NCBI GenBank assembly: GCA_001574975.1
Contig: KQ965780.1
Span: 243,536-307,535, forward strand
Reading direction: 5' to 3'
Source of the DNA: Gonapodya prolifera JEL478
Taxonomy: Eukaryota; Monoblepharomycota; Monoblepharidomycetes; Monoblepharidales; Gonapodyaceae
DNA: 64,000 nucleotides
Position 1 is the first letter of the stretch; each line of letters begins with the position of its first letter. This document shows, one piece after another, positions 1-15,017 of the stretch. The translations under genes and the position numbers were made by a program. The notes beneath the pieces are model-generated. The model saw only the letters and a list, made by a program, of their open reading frames with translations, did no database searches and was not told the DNA's origin.

Positions 1-4145
<4,145 letters not shown>

Positions 4146-4305
4146 AATTAGAACGGCGAAGTTCGTCAATATTATATAACGTCGCCTGCGTAAACATGGA
4201 ACGCCAGAAAAGAGTGCCAAGCCGGTTACCGGTAAAAGGCGAGTTGAACCGAGCAAGGCATTGAGCCTTCGACTTCAAAAGGCCCCCTCTGCCTCTCTTT
4301 CGCAG

Positions 4306-6126
4306 ATGCATTTGACGGACATTCTCTCGGATTTTGGGGTGACTCCGTTTCTGCTCGCGCTTGTGCTCGCACTGGTGCTGCTCTCCCAACCTCGTGCCAA
4401 ACCACTTTCGGCGATCCCCACAAGTCGCCTCGTGGAATGGCTCCCCTTCTACCGAATGGCCATCATAGCCACAGGACAGTCTCATTTGTTTGAGCTGTCG
4501 CTGCATAAACGATTCGGCAGTGTCGTCAGGTATGGTCGTCCCTGCAGGTTCTGTCCCCCCCTGCTCTTCTATGGCATTCTGATTACAGACTCAATGACAC
4601 TGCGATATCAGTGGCAGACCCGGATATTGCCTACAAGTTCCTTCGCATCGACGACATAAAAAAATCGAGGTTCTACGAGCGCCTGAGACGAAACAACGAT
4701 CCCCCCAACCTCGTCACGCATCGGGACCCCGTGGAACACAAGGCCATGCGGCACCTCGTCTCCCCGGCGTTTTCGATCCGCTACCTCGCCGGTCTTGAAC
4801 CGCTCATGGGCGAACTGATCGAGGAGCTGGAAAAGTCTCTTGGGAGCTCCCCTCGAGTGGACATGGGCCGGGTGTACCACCTGTTTGCGATGGATTTCAT
4901 CTCGAAAGCGGCGTTTGGGCAGTCCCTGCACGCGGTCGTCAATGGGACGCACCCGTTCATAGCGAACCTCAAGTCGGGCCTCCTGTGGGCGGTGGTTGGA
5001 TTGGCCTTTCCTTTCATTCCCACCCACAAATTCCCAGCTGTGAAACGACTGAGGCAGTCCAACGACTCGATCATCGACTCATTCATCTTCGATAGGCGCA
5101 AAATGAACGAAGAGGGAAAAGTGAGTTTTTCCACGTGCATACTCAAAGTTTGTTCTCACTCGCATGCTCATCTGCGTATCAGCGGAGGGATGACATTCTG
5201 CAAGTGCTCATGGACCAGAATTTGGACCACCTACCGCTCCGAACAAACCTGCGCGTGTTCTTCACGGCAGGGTCAGAGACAACCGCCAACACCTTAACAT
5301 GGGCGACATACATGCTCCTCAGGAACCCACAGACGCTCGAGCGACTTCGGCAGGAGCTGGACTCGGCGTTCCCCGACGGGCTCCGCGTCGTGTTACCCGT
5401 GTCAGCGCTCAAAACCCTCCCGTACCTCAACGCTGTCATCAAAGAGACGCTTCGACTTCGCCCAGTGGCCGCCACCGTAAGCCGCGAAATCGAAGAGGAC
5501 ACGACCATAACTGGACACCGCGTGGACGGAACGCCGGTTGTGTATCACGTTCCGGGCGGGACGCATGTGGATGTGTCGATCTGCGCGCTTCAACGAAATC
5601 CACAGAGTGGGTTGTCTTTTCTCTGACTTGTGGTTTGCGCAGGACAGCCGTGAATTGACAGCGTCATTTGTGTTTCGTTTCCCGGACAGTTTGGATCCGC
5701 CCTGACGACTTCTGGCCAGAACGGTGGCTCGCCGAGATCAGCGGCGACGAGGAAGCGTGGGGTGTTGGGAGCGAGGGCAAGGGTGACGAAAAGCACTCTG
5801 AGAGATTCGTTTACGGGACCCCCAAGGTTGTCTGCAGGGAAGCGTATATACCGTTTTCGATGGGTTCAAGGGACTGTATTGGGAGGAACTTGGCGTGGAA
5901 TGGTACGTTGCCCATCGCGGTTCTCGAGCTTGCACGGTATGAGACTGACGATGTGTCCTCGGTGTCGTCACACACAGAACTGCGAGTGGTTCTTGCCCAT
6001 GTCGTGCGACGATATGACATCACAGCGGAGTTTGACACGTCACTCGATCTGCAGGGGAAAGAATACGTGACGGTGGGGTTAGGCTCGAAAACGGGGCTTC
6101 CCGTGAAGCTTCACAGGCGTCAGTGA
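4306..6126 (+). CDS. Cytochrome P450 monooxygenase (microsomal)
   Basis: Heme-thiolate monooxygenase using NADPH-P450 reductase, expected on the ER. The ATG at 4306 gives an N-terminal hydrophobic anchor (TPFLLALVLALVLLSQP) followed by a Pro-containing hinge. The I-helix oxygen-binding motif AGSETT is at ~5268, the K-helix ExxR in KETLRLRP at ~5443, the meander in DDFWPERW at ~5707, and the heme-binding loop FSMGSRDCIG with its Cys at ~5857-5886. Four introns can be placed: ~4531-4588, ~5119-5181, ~5611-5690 and 5903-5977. Removing the last one restores the usual NLAW-LRVVLA transition after the heme loop. It starts about 160 nt after the ABC transporter stop, on the same strand. The substrate cannot be inferred, and I do not assign a CYP family. 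Confidence 0.93.
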
Positions 6127-6165
6127 TTATGTTCTATGTTCATTGAATTGAATGTACAAAATACG

Positions 6166-6674
6166 TCACTTTTTTATCGAGAAATCTTCGTATTGGAGCG
6201 CTTCTATGTCCGTCTCGTTCGAAAACTCTACTCGGTCAATTCGGGATTGTGGTGAGCCACGAGTTCGGAGCCAAATCTTCCTGCTCAGAGCATTGAGGCG
6301 AAATATATCGTCGCATCGCAACCATCATCGTGCTTACATGGTCTCGACCTGTTGGCGGAGAAGTGGTTTCCACCGGCGTTTCCCAAGAAAGCGCAGACAT
6401 GGAGACATCCACTCACTTTCTTTCGTTCTCCCTCCATCACCCCCTGTACCGTTCCCCTGTCCGTGTTCTTCACCCATCCAACCAGTCCAAGCTCGATCGC
6501 CCGCCGCGATGTGTACTTTCTAAAGAACACGCCCTGCACGACACCCCACACCTCGAATGCTGAGCTGATCGCGGTACAGGCACATGAAGTCAGCGTTGTG
6601 GGATGAGCTCGGAGTTGGATACGGACCTCACTAGAGGTGACGATGCCATGCTTTGGTTGTGTTTGTGCCTTCAT
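6166..6674 (-). CDS. Acylphosphatase
   Basis: Small cytosolic enzyme that hydrolyses the carboxyl-phosphate bond of acyl phosphates. Three exons give the whole family fold. Exon 1 runs from the ATG at 6674 and encodes about 14 residues (MKAQTQPKHGIVTS). Exon 2 carries the phosphate-binding loop VQGVFFRKYT with its catalytic Arg, and then the catalytic Asn in GWVKNTDRGTVQG. Exon 3 holds the family C-terminal half with WLRTRGSPQSRID and ends at a TGA in 6166-6168. Total length is near 95-100 residues, normal for the family. The exon 2 donor is uncertain: GTGAGT after ERKK or a GT slightly further on. The gene converges with the P450, leaving about 40 nt between their stops. Confidence 0.85.
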
Positions 6675-7226
6675 TTGTACCGACACGGACCAACCTGGAT
6701 TTTCATCGTCAACCTTTGACGCGGCCCCCCCGCACTTAGCTCCAAAGAGCTACTCATGTCCAAAGGTCTGAGTAGCATATGTGCTGTTGGCACTTTGCGA
6801 TGAAACACTCGATTCTGGGCGCGTCCGGAGCACGGCGTTGAATACTCGCAGCTCTCGATTCAAGCGCATTGCTCAAAACTCCGAGTATTACGAGGATACC
6901 TCTTACAGATACATGTTGCGAACCAGGCCCTCATCCACACTAAGGAAGCCCCATGTCAACTACTGTTACTTTTGCGACGCCACAAGAGGAGCGAAACGAC
7001 AGCGAGCTAGGGGAGAACCATTTCTTCAGACAATCTCAACCCTGAGCTGTGCTAAGTGGGGGGCGGCGTATCCTAAACCTTTCAGGGGCCGTGGTAATAC
7101 AAGTGCAACCGTCCACACCGTCCACCAAGGAAAATCTCTTTGCTCCCACACACATACAAAACCCATTCTTGACACTCCTCCAACACACAGCCTTCCCATT
7201 CGATCGAACTAAGAAATCCTTTTTCC
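6675..7226. other. Intergenic interval upstream of the MFS transporter
   Basis: This divergent interval must hold the promoters of the acylphosphatase (leftward) and the MFS gene (rightward). Reading both strands I see only short open frames without domain-like composition, and no clear repeat. The 100 nt before 7227 are pyrimidine- and CA-rich (CTCCAACACACAGCC), which is common just upstream of fungal start codons. Confidence 0.5.
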
Positions 7227-9798
7227 ATGAGCAATTTCACGACCGCCGCAGACACAGATCAAGATCTCGAGAAGAAAGCGGTGCTTGTTCTTGATATCAA
7301 CCTGACAGAGTCCGCCAAGCTTGATCTGGAAGAGCAAAAAAATGACCAAAAACTTCCATTCACGACCTTGGTCACGGTGCTGTCTTTGTCACTCATCAGT
7401 AAGCACACGTTTTTTTGCGCCATAAATATAACACAATTCACAGTTCCGTTCTACTTCTTTACTCCCCGATAGTGGTGAGCTTTTTCATGACCATAGCGCA
7501 GTTCCGACCTCCACCCCCTCAATTCCCGTGTGATCAACTGTAGGCAATCGCCACACTGTGCTCGACTCTTGTTGGTGAGTGCACATATTCTTTGTGTGCC
7601 GCCCGTTTGTTCGTCCACCTCTCGTTGTACTTCTCGTGAACAGCCCAAATGCTCCCTACGATCGCTAGAGAACTTGACGGGCAGTCCAATTACGCGTGGG
7701 TCGGAACAGGGTACTTGCTTTCAAGTAAGTAGCACGTTGTCTCAACTTTTTGCACGTGATCTGAACTTTTGCATTTCGCTCCGTGAATTCAATTCAGGCA
7801 CCGCGCTCTCCCCTGCCTGGGGCTCTCTCTCCGACATTGTGAGAACTGAGCTCTCGCTTCCCCACTCTGCTCCTTCCATCTCACTGTGCCTTACCCGTTA
7901 CCTCCCCCTCCAGTTTGGTCTGAAGAATGTCCTCATATTCAACATTGTCGAGCTCATGGTGTTCACTGCCGTCTGCGGCGCCTCTACGTCCATGACCATG
8001 CTTATCGTGGGTAGAATCATGCAGGGTATCGGCGGCGGAGCCCTAATCGCACTGGCCTTTGTCGTCATTGGAGAAGTCAGTAAGTAACTTTGGAGCGTGA
8101 TTCTTCATGATCTCCGAAATAAACCGAGACAAACTATGCACATAGTCCCTCCTTCGGAACTCGGAAAGTACACCGGCATCTTGGGTGCTATTGTCGGATC
8201 CACAGCCGCCATCGGGGTGAGTTGACGCCTGTTCTTTTCACACAGCCCCGAATCTGAACTCTCAATTCCCTCTCTCATCCACGACCCCCTCACCGTAAAG
8301 CCCCTCATCGGCGGCCTTATTGTCGACAACCTTGGCTGGCGCTGGGGCTTCTACATCGTGCTTCCCTTTGCCGGATTGGCTCTCGTGGGCGCCATATTCG
8401 GCGTCAAGGTCTCGCACCCAAAGGGAACGTTCCGTGAACAAATCTTGCGTGTCGACTACCTCGGCTTCGCTCTCCTCACCGGCGCATGCATCGCCTTGCT
8501 CCTGGCCCTCTCATGGGGCGGCAATACCTACGGATGGGCCAGCGCAGAGGTCATTGGGTGTTTCGTGGTCTCGATTGTTTTGGTCGTGGCGTTTATACGG
8601 TAGGAGGGCCGGTACGCGAGGGAGCCCATCGTGCCGCTGGAGCTCTTCAAGTCGTGGAACTATGTGGTATCAGTCACGTCTCTTTTCTTTGTGGGGTGGG
8701 CCATATATGGGCTCTCGTATTTTATTCCAGTACGTGACTGGTGACGATGTACCTCTGTAACTCCCCGACCATCTTCTAATTCGTCATGCACTTTCTCAAG
8801 CTCTACTTTCAGACTGTCCGCGGAATGAGCGCGACGGACAGTGGGGTCAATAATCTGCCCTTTACGTGAGTGCTTTTCTTGCTCAAGTGCCTTCCCACGA
8901 GCCAACGCAACTTGTCCCAGTGTTTTTATGATTGTGTTTTCATTGGTAGCCGGCATTTTTGTCGCCCATACCGGCCAATACCGGTTCATATCTGCGATTG
9001 GGCTTGCCCTCCTCGCCATTGGCGTTGCGGTATTCTACATCTGGGATACGGGCAGCCCCGCTGTGGTGTATATTGCACCGCAATTGGTCGCCGGGGCGGG
9101 GGCAGGGTTCGTCACAAATGTGGGGCAGATGGTTGCTCAGACGAGCGCGCCCAAAAAGGTGGGTGCGGCGTATGACCCGGCAAGGGGCCCGGTGTTGAGT
9201 TTCAAATTGACAAGTCTTGGTATCGTCTTGCTTCCCTCGCTAGCTTAATGGCCCAGCATCGACAATTGCAAACTTTGGACGACTTGTTGGCGGGTAAGCG
9301 TCATCCTCGCTGGTGCAATGGTGGACGTGCACAATCCAACGTTTCGTTTTTCCTGCTTTTTCGCGCTGCTCATTTCACCAGGGCAATCGGTATCGCCGTG
9401 TTCCAAACCATTTTCTCCAACATTCTCAAGTCCAAGGTTCCGGGTTACTTTACCGCAGTTGCCATCCAGTACCGGCTCAAGCCCGAGCAGCTCGCGGTGA
9501 GTTCAAGTTTACAACTGCATGTATCATGCTCTCACACAACACTCTTCCTGAAACTGTCGTCCCACAGCTCTTCAACTCCTTCCTAAACAACCGCTTCTCG
9601 GCCCAAAGAACAGACATCTCCAGCATACCCTCCGACGCCCTGGCCGCCCTCGGTGGAGCATACAAGCAAGCGACTGTGGACTGGCTTCGCTTGTTGTTTA
9701 TCTCGGGGGCTGCCGTTGTGGCAGTGGGGGCTGGGCTTGCGCTGTTTGTCAGACACGTCCCGTTGAGGAAGACTCTTAAGGATGAGGATGAGTCGTAG
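7227..9798 (+). CDS. MFS drug:H+ antiporter (DHA2, 14-TM type) with an in-frame TAG
   Basis: Proton-coupled exporter of the fungal multidrug (Mdr/Tpo-like) group. The ATG at 7227 starts a hydrophilic N-terminus with acidic stretches. The family motifs follow in order: LPTIARELDG (~7655), WGSLSDI (motif A region, ~7820), GRIMQGIGGGALI (~8010, motif C-like), GPLIGGLIVDNLGWRWGFY (~8300), REPIVPLELF (~8620), AGAGAGFVTN (~9095) and AIGIAVFQTIFSNIL (~9380). Removing about nine short introns joins these. Two oddities occur. TAG at 8601-8603 interrupts the exon between VVAFIR and EGRYAREPIVP with no plausible intron around it. Between the first exon and AIATLCSTLV the phase requires a two-base micro-exon or an undetected change. 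It is either a recently disabled gene, a sequencing error or a read-through case. Confidence 0.8.
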
Positions 9799-9830
9799 GT
9801 GGGACAGGTGTAGGGCAAATAGGGGAGGCA

Positions 9831-9846
9831 GGGGGGGGGGGGGGGG
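9831..9846 (+). repeat. Poly-G run (16 G)
   Basis: Uninterrupted run of 16 G about 32 bases after the MFS stop codon, in the presumed 3' UTR. A longer run of 23 G lies at 29568-29590. Runs like this can form G-quadruplexes and are hard to sequence, so the length is uncertain. Confidence 0.9.
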
Positions 9847-10111
9847 ACGGCTCTGATAGCCTGCTAAGCATTGTAGCAACCGAGGAATTAAATATTTTTT
9901 TCTATCAACTAACACAATCCCACATCTCCCACAATTCAACGCCTGAATGCGCCTGAATGCGCCTGAAGCACGCCTCTCTCCCAAAGCGCCCGCTCTGCCC
10001 ACTCTTTCCCGTGCACCAAGGCTATACCAAAAAAATGCTGGTACTTTTCGCGTGTAGATCCGACAACTTCCGAGTCGCTCACGCTCTCTAATGCAAAAGA
10101 AACGTTTTATT

Positions 10112-10552
10112 TTACATTTGACAAGATAACTGGCACGGCCGGAGCCTCCGTTGATAACCTGCCGGCAGAACTTGTTTGCCGTTCCAACACTTCTGCACAC
10201 TCCGAACACGTGGGAGCACGGACACGCCGGAACTCTCGCTTGACTCCCGGCGCCCCTGTGCCCGCCGCTCGGTGACCACCGATGACGCCAGACCCGGCCC
10301 ACGCGGCTTTGCAAGCTGCATCTGGTGGAGTTGCCGTGTCGTTAAGCCGACCGGTGCGCCTCTGGACCCGGCAATAGAGGAGACGGCCGGTGGCTCCGCC
10401 TGCGTGATAGAGCGGCTTAAGTGGTGGGGCATGGAGTACATGGCAACAGCGTCCTCGGCGCGTACTCTGGAAACATCTGTGCAACGCAGATGGCTAATAT
10501 TTGCCGCGCAGACTAGCATACAATCTTTCTGTACCAGCGCTTGGAAATCCAT
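10112..10552 (-). CDS. Hypothetical protein, 146 codons, weak support
   Basis: An uninterrupted minus-strand frame with an ATG at 10552 (MDFQALVQKDCMLVCAANI) and a stop at 10112. The first 70 residues have balanced composition; the rest becomes Arg/Ser/Gly-rich. I recognise no domain, signal peptide or membrane segment. Overlapping open frames exist on both strands because the stretch is GC-rich, so it may be a chance frame. Confidence 0.25.
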   Translation of the reverse strand: MDFQALVQKDCMLVCAANISHLRCTDVSRVRAEDAVAMYSMPHHLSRSITQAEPPAVSSIAGSRGAPVGLTTRQLHQMQLAKPRGPGLASSVVTERRAQGRRESSESSGVSVLPRVRSVQKCWNGKQVLPAGYQRRLRPCQLSCQM

Positions 10553-10811
10553 TGCTTCACTCCAATCTTGACCGTCCGCTTCTGTCCATCGAAATCATCT
10601 TATGAGCTGGCTGGAAGACTGGGAGAGAGGGCGAAGACCTTGCGTCCGTCATTTTGTGATTTGCTCTTCGCTCCAGAGTTCAGAAGCGTCTGGCTTGCCG
10701 TCTGGTGGGCGATTCAGAATGGTAGTAAGAACGGAAGAGCGCCCAAAGACGCTGCGGCACCAGCGACAAGGCCACACGCCTCAAAACGACTCTACTGAGG
10801 CATAACAAACG

Positions 10812-11537
10812 ATGCATGTGGCTATCGAGAGTAACGATGGCGTTGCGCGACCGGCGCGCCCAAATCGTCGACGTCACGCTCCACCCTCCACACCTCCAGC
10901 AAGGCCTCTTTCTGACCTCTACATCGAAGACTACACCTTAGAAAACTAGCAGCAGGTGATTTCAGCCTACAACGTGCCCGATAACGACGTCTCCGTGGTG
11001 TTTGGACTGGAGCAGCAACGCAGCAACGGCCCTCATCTCTTTGATGATTGCTTTCGGACAGCGTAATCACGTAGATGCGTCTAAATGACACATGTCTCAA
11101 ATTCACTGCTTTACGTCCCCATCTCGTGCGCAAACAGGGTGTTCCGCGTTCATCGTTGGGAGCACGACGCCGCAACGGCTTCCCCTCGTTTCGCTTCTCT
11201 TTTAATCTCATCGCTTCAGCATGCGAAGCCGCGGATTCATTCCTGAACGTCCTACCCACCCACCCAACGAGTCGCCTCCGATGCAACTTGCCCACAGCCC
11301 GTCACGCCCAACTTCGACCAGCAACTCCGGCATCCTTTTGACACTCACGCCAAAGAGCGACCATCCTTCGCAATTTCCATAAGTCACCGCCCGATGCGGA
11401 CTCGTCAACCCTCCCTCTTTACACCGTGACCTTCCTCTGCATGATCATCTTCTCACCGAGCGTCTCGCTTTCGCAACCGGCGCTGCCCACTCTGGACCCA
11501 CTCGACATGCGCGCGTCTGCGGAAAACGAGGACTGAC
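10812..11537 (+). pseudogene. Possible interrupted hypothetical gene with an internal TAG
   Basis: A frame from the ATG at 10812 (MHVAIESNDGVARPARP) reads through SDLYIEDYTLEN, meets TAG at 10947-10949, and continues in the same frame with QQVISAYNVPDNDVSVVFGL and EQQRSNGPHLFDDCFRTA up to a GT donor near 11065. A later exon ending in LDMRASAENED with a TGA at ~11535 may be its C-terminus. The composition after the stop is strongly protein-like. No family is recognised. The middle exons between 11140 and 11390 switch frame several times and could not be joined with confidence. Confidence 0.3.
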
Positions 11538-11744
11538 AGAAGTGGAGGCGCAAGGCAGTGTTACTGGAGACACCATTAGTCCGTTACCGCCATATAAATG
11601 ACGGAACGTTCTAATCGCAGAAGAAGGCAGAAGAAAAAGGAAGCCCTATGTCCACCAAAACTGAGATACAGAGCCATTCTTGAGTTGAATGTTATAATCT
11701 CGCATGACATGCCTGGTTCCTTCTCTGTTGGTGTAACTTCCATC

Positions 11745-11775
11745 ACTTCCATCACTTCCATCACTTCCCCCACAA
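11745..11775 (+). repeat. Short TCCATCACT tandem repeat
   Basis: About three copies of a nine-base unit (TCCATCACT) just upstream of the DUF4202 start codon at 11783, within the likely 5' UTR. Confidence 0.75.
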
Positions 11776-11782
11776 TCCCAAC

Positions 11783-12957
11783 ATGGAAAATTCTCCACGA
11801 CTTGTCACAACTCTCCCCCTACCAGAACTCTCCAGTCTTCCTGCGGGATCGATCGCATCAGTTCCACTCCTTCATTCCACAATCTCCATCCTCTTTGCCC
11901 AACATGCCCTCGACCCAACAATCGCGCCCTTTCCACCAGGCGATCGTGTGATTCCAAAGAGTCTCGCCTACCATGCTCGGCTGATCGAGACCACGCTCAT
12001 ACTTCTGGGCCTCTGTGAAGTCAGTGACGAGGGTGACGGTACCGACGTCGAAGCTGTTTTGATCGCCGCGGCGGGCCAGCACGTCAGGAGGTGGGAGGTC
12101 AAGAGAGAATCGTTCCCAGAGGGGCTTTCTGGGTGGGTAGAGAAATGAATTGGCGGCTCGGGTGGAAAATGGTTCACGATCAGGATCTCTCGATGGATGG
12201 GAGGTTGAATCTTCCAACGAGGTCGCTCTTTTTCGTCAAAGTATATTCACAGGAAGCTTATGGAACTAAGTTTTAAGAGGAAACGGATCTCTGTGTGGAG
12301 GAAGCGAAGTACCCATCACACTCCCATCTCCACAGGTACAAAGCCTGGCGAACCCACCTTGGCCGGGTCCACGCCACTCACGTTGAATCTGCCATGCGCG
12401 AAGCCGGCTACGGTCTCCCCGTCGCACCGCGCACTGGCGAAACTCTGGACCAGGATCGTGGGGAGCGCACTGTTGCTCGGTGTAAAGAGCTCCTTGTCAA
12501 AAAGGGGCTTCCCGCGCTGGCTGGCTGGCGGGAGGCGCAAGCGGCGCAGTCTGGAACGGGGTCTTTGCCAGAACGCCTGACGGATTATCCCGCCGTACAG
12601 CTGTTGGAAGACGCAGTGTGCATCGTGTTTTTGGAACACGAGATGGAGGACTTTGCTGGGAAGATGGTGGAGCGCATAACCGAGGGCACCGTAGGGCCAC
12701 CAGCTCATCCGTCCTCCAACAGTGGAGATCCTGGACCTGCACCTGCCGACGTTACCGCATCGGCCTCTTCTGCCGCCGCACGCACGAAACTCATTTCCAT
12801 CGTCCGCAAGACATGGGCGAAGATGGGACCTCTGGGTAGACGCATTGCCGTCGAGGAGGTGGTGCAGAATATGCCTGACGGAAGGAAAGAGGTGGTCGAG
12901 GAGGCTGTGCGGGGATACAGCGCAAAGAGTGCCGAAGGTGGGGGTGGAGTGAAATGA
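11783..12957 (+). CDS. DUF4202 family protein
   Basis: Conserved protein of unknown biochemical role found in bacteria and fungi. Exon 1 (11783-12132) and exon 2 (12336-12957) join in frame to 323 residues. Family landmarks are SLAYHARLIETTLILL, the QHVRRWEVKRESFPEG motif just before the intron, YKAWRTHLGRVHA directly after it, VKKGL, and the C-terminal LEDAVCIVFLEHEMEDFAGK and IVRKTWAKMGPLGR. The intron is long for this genome (~203 nt). Conserved His residues in the first half suggest metal binding, as in HD-like folds, but that is inference. No targeting signal is seen. Confidence 0.85.
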
Positions 12958-13192
12958 ATGCTGCAGGGATTGGTCGAAGTGGAATTAGCGGTGAACCAAA
13001 ATTTTGAATCTCTTGTAATGATGAAGATCCTGAAACCATAATCGGTGATTTGAATCACGCCCATTATTGTTTGAACGCAAACGTAACTTGTGGTAATAAA
13101 GGTGGAAAAACAATGACCCTCGCAGGCGCCACCGCCAGTCTCCAAAAAGTTGATGAACTAGGACATGTGAAACAACTGAAATCAAATGTCGG

Positions 13193-13251
13193 CCAAGAGT
13201 CGGCTTCGATCCATCCACTACCAACCACGATCGATCAAAGCCGACTCTTGG
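13193..13251. repeat. Inverted repeat (hairpin, 14-bp perfect stem)
   Basis: The arms CCAAGAGTCGGCTT and AAGCCGACTCTTGG are perfectly complementary. After one mismatch they are extended by GATC/GATC. The loop is about 21 nt. It is one of several palindromes between 13.2 and 14.8 kb. Confidence 0.85.
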
Positions 13252-13344
13252 ATGACACTTAGATCATAGAGGCAGGAAAGGACTCGTCCATTGCAGCCAG
13301 ATGTGCCGTATCCATCCACTTCTTGTGCTTCCACTGTAAAATTA

Positions 13345-13379
13345 GAACGAAATTCATTTTGCAGCACGTAATTTCGTTC
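13345..13379. repeat. Inverted repeat (10-bp perfect stem)
   Basis: The arms GAACGAAATT (13345-13354) and AATTTCGTTC (13370-13379) flank a 15-nt loop. It is AT-richer than its surroundings. Confidence 0.8.
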
Positions 13380-13522
13380 GGAAGTTGTACTCATCTGTTG
13401 TAAACCCACTTCCAAAATCAAAATTTCACCCATTGTTGTTGCCTGGATGGAAACGTGGACGCCAAAGTTATGGATCGAGGAACCGACACCGCAGCGCGGT
13501 ATGACGTGGGATCACACGTCCC

Positions 13523-14715
13523 TCACTCCATTGCTGTCGAGCCCGGATCACATGACGCGACGAACTTCCCATTAAGCGATCTCTGGGCTGCCAGGCGCTG
13601 GATCCAGTCCTCCAGCTTCTCCGTTTTCCCAGTTACAGTTGGCTTCTGCATATTTAAGTGCAGGTTGATGCCGTCCACTCTGCACTCGCACCTGGGGTTA
13701 ATGGAGGAAGGTTGACAATTACTAAATACGGAAAGGGGAAAAAGAGCCTTCTTTGAATTTTCAAAGTACTTACCTTGTAGCAACCCTGTGCCGTTGGTGT
13801 CAAAGTCCTGCCCCCGTCCAGTGTGGAAGTTTCAAAAAATTCAAACCTGGAAAATTTTCCACAGTGAGCCAAGGTGTTTGGAAGAGCTTTACCAAAGTTT
13901 GAGTAAAAGCTTTCCACATTGGAATGCAAAGGCCATAGATCTTCTTCTGAATGTTTTGAGATTTGGTGCCATTGTTGCGGAGGGTTTGTGAAGGCTGTAG
14001 CATTTCATGAAAACCGTCCATAGTTAGCAGAACCATGCACCATTGTACTTCAGAGTGCGGTGACGGTGAGAAGGGTTTGAACACTTTCCTAGCATGGCAA
14101 GACTCACGCAGCTATCCCATTCGACCTTCATGTTGGCGGGGTGATGGTCCATGCAACCGTACAGCCGGTACATGTCCACACCGCAGCTGTATGCTTCCCA
14201 ACAAATATCCTTGCGTCTGTGAGGAGCATGGTATGACCATGGGCTTGCCATTTGACTGCTTTTCAAATGAAGGCTTCGAGGCTCAATGGCATTACAGACC
14301 AATCATGATATCCGGGAAGAACGTGCACATCCAGATCAACCTAACTGATCCGGATGTGCACGTTTGTCCAGGGGATCATGTTTTTAACGATTGTGTGGAG
14401 TTGTGTAATGACTCCACCAACAATTGAGTCCAAGCCTGTTGTGATACCTCGTCATTTCAACTCCATAACATGGACAAAGGCGACTTCCTTACCTTGAGTA
14501 TGACTGCAAGCCAAATCTCTGTGTTCTGTAGAAATTTTCGTTGCACAAAACGTTTGGCGGGTCTTCGGAGTTGTGGGATAGATCACTGCAAAACGTGGCA
14601 ATCCTTGCGCAACGTGTGCCACGAGACCTTGGTCAACCTGGAATTAGCATTAATTTTGCAGCTCTTGACTGCCCCTCATATTAGGGAGACTTACAGGAAA
14701 GGCGAGCGGAGCCAT
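13523..14715 (-). CDS. Unrecognised multi-exon protein, exon structure uncertain
   Basis: A minus-strand gene is suggested by several protein-like exons with good splice borders. The first runs from an ATG at 14715 (MAPLAFP, then an intron, then DQGLVAHVAQGLPRFAVIYP). An internal exon reads SFYSNFGKALPNTLAHCGKF and FFETSTLDGGRTLTPTAQGC and ends at a GTAAGT donor near 13770. The last exon reads CRVDGINLHLNMQKPTVTGK and ends with a TGA at 13523-13525. The exon around 14100-14230 is Cys-rich in more than one frame and I could not choose between them. No known domain, signal peptide or membrane helix was recognised. Open frames on the plus strand at 14035-14427 overlap and are an alternative. Confidence 0.35.
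14321..14363. repeat. Near-perfect 43-nt hairpin
   Basis: The arms ACGTGCACATCC and GGATGTGCACGT pair perfectly (12 bp). One mismatch follows, then GATCA/TGATC (5 bp), closing a 7-nt loop (ACCTAAC). It lies in a probable intron of the minus-strand gene at 13523-14715. Confidence 0.9.
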
Positions 14716-14759
14716 GGTGCGTGGTTCGCTTGGGTAAGGAATTGGGAAAAATTCATTTA

Positions 14760-14782
14760 CATGTGATAACTGTTATCACATG
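14760..14782. repeat. Perfect 23-nt palindrome
   Basis: CATGTGATAAC and GTTATCACATG are exact complements around a single central T. It sits about 45 nt upstream of the minus-strand ATG at 14715, so it could be a dimeric transcription-factor site. That role is inference. Confidence 0.85.
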
Positions 14783-15017
14783 CATTGTCGTGCTGCACTT
14801 CACGAATGAAAAGATTCTCAAAGTGGTCCTTAACCACTGATCAACAAAGCAGCATAGTTTCTGGGTCTAAATGCAACAGTTGTCGTTGGCCACCTGAACA
14901 AAACTATGAGAACTTCGAGTCACCGTCAATAGTACGAGGAGGATACTTGGCGCACTGACTCGGCCCAGGAAAGAATTCGGATCATTGCATCGCACCGGAA
15001 CATACCATCGAACGACC

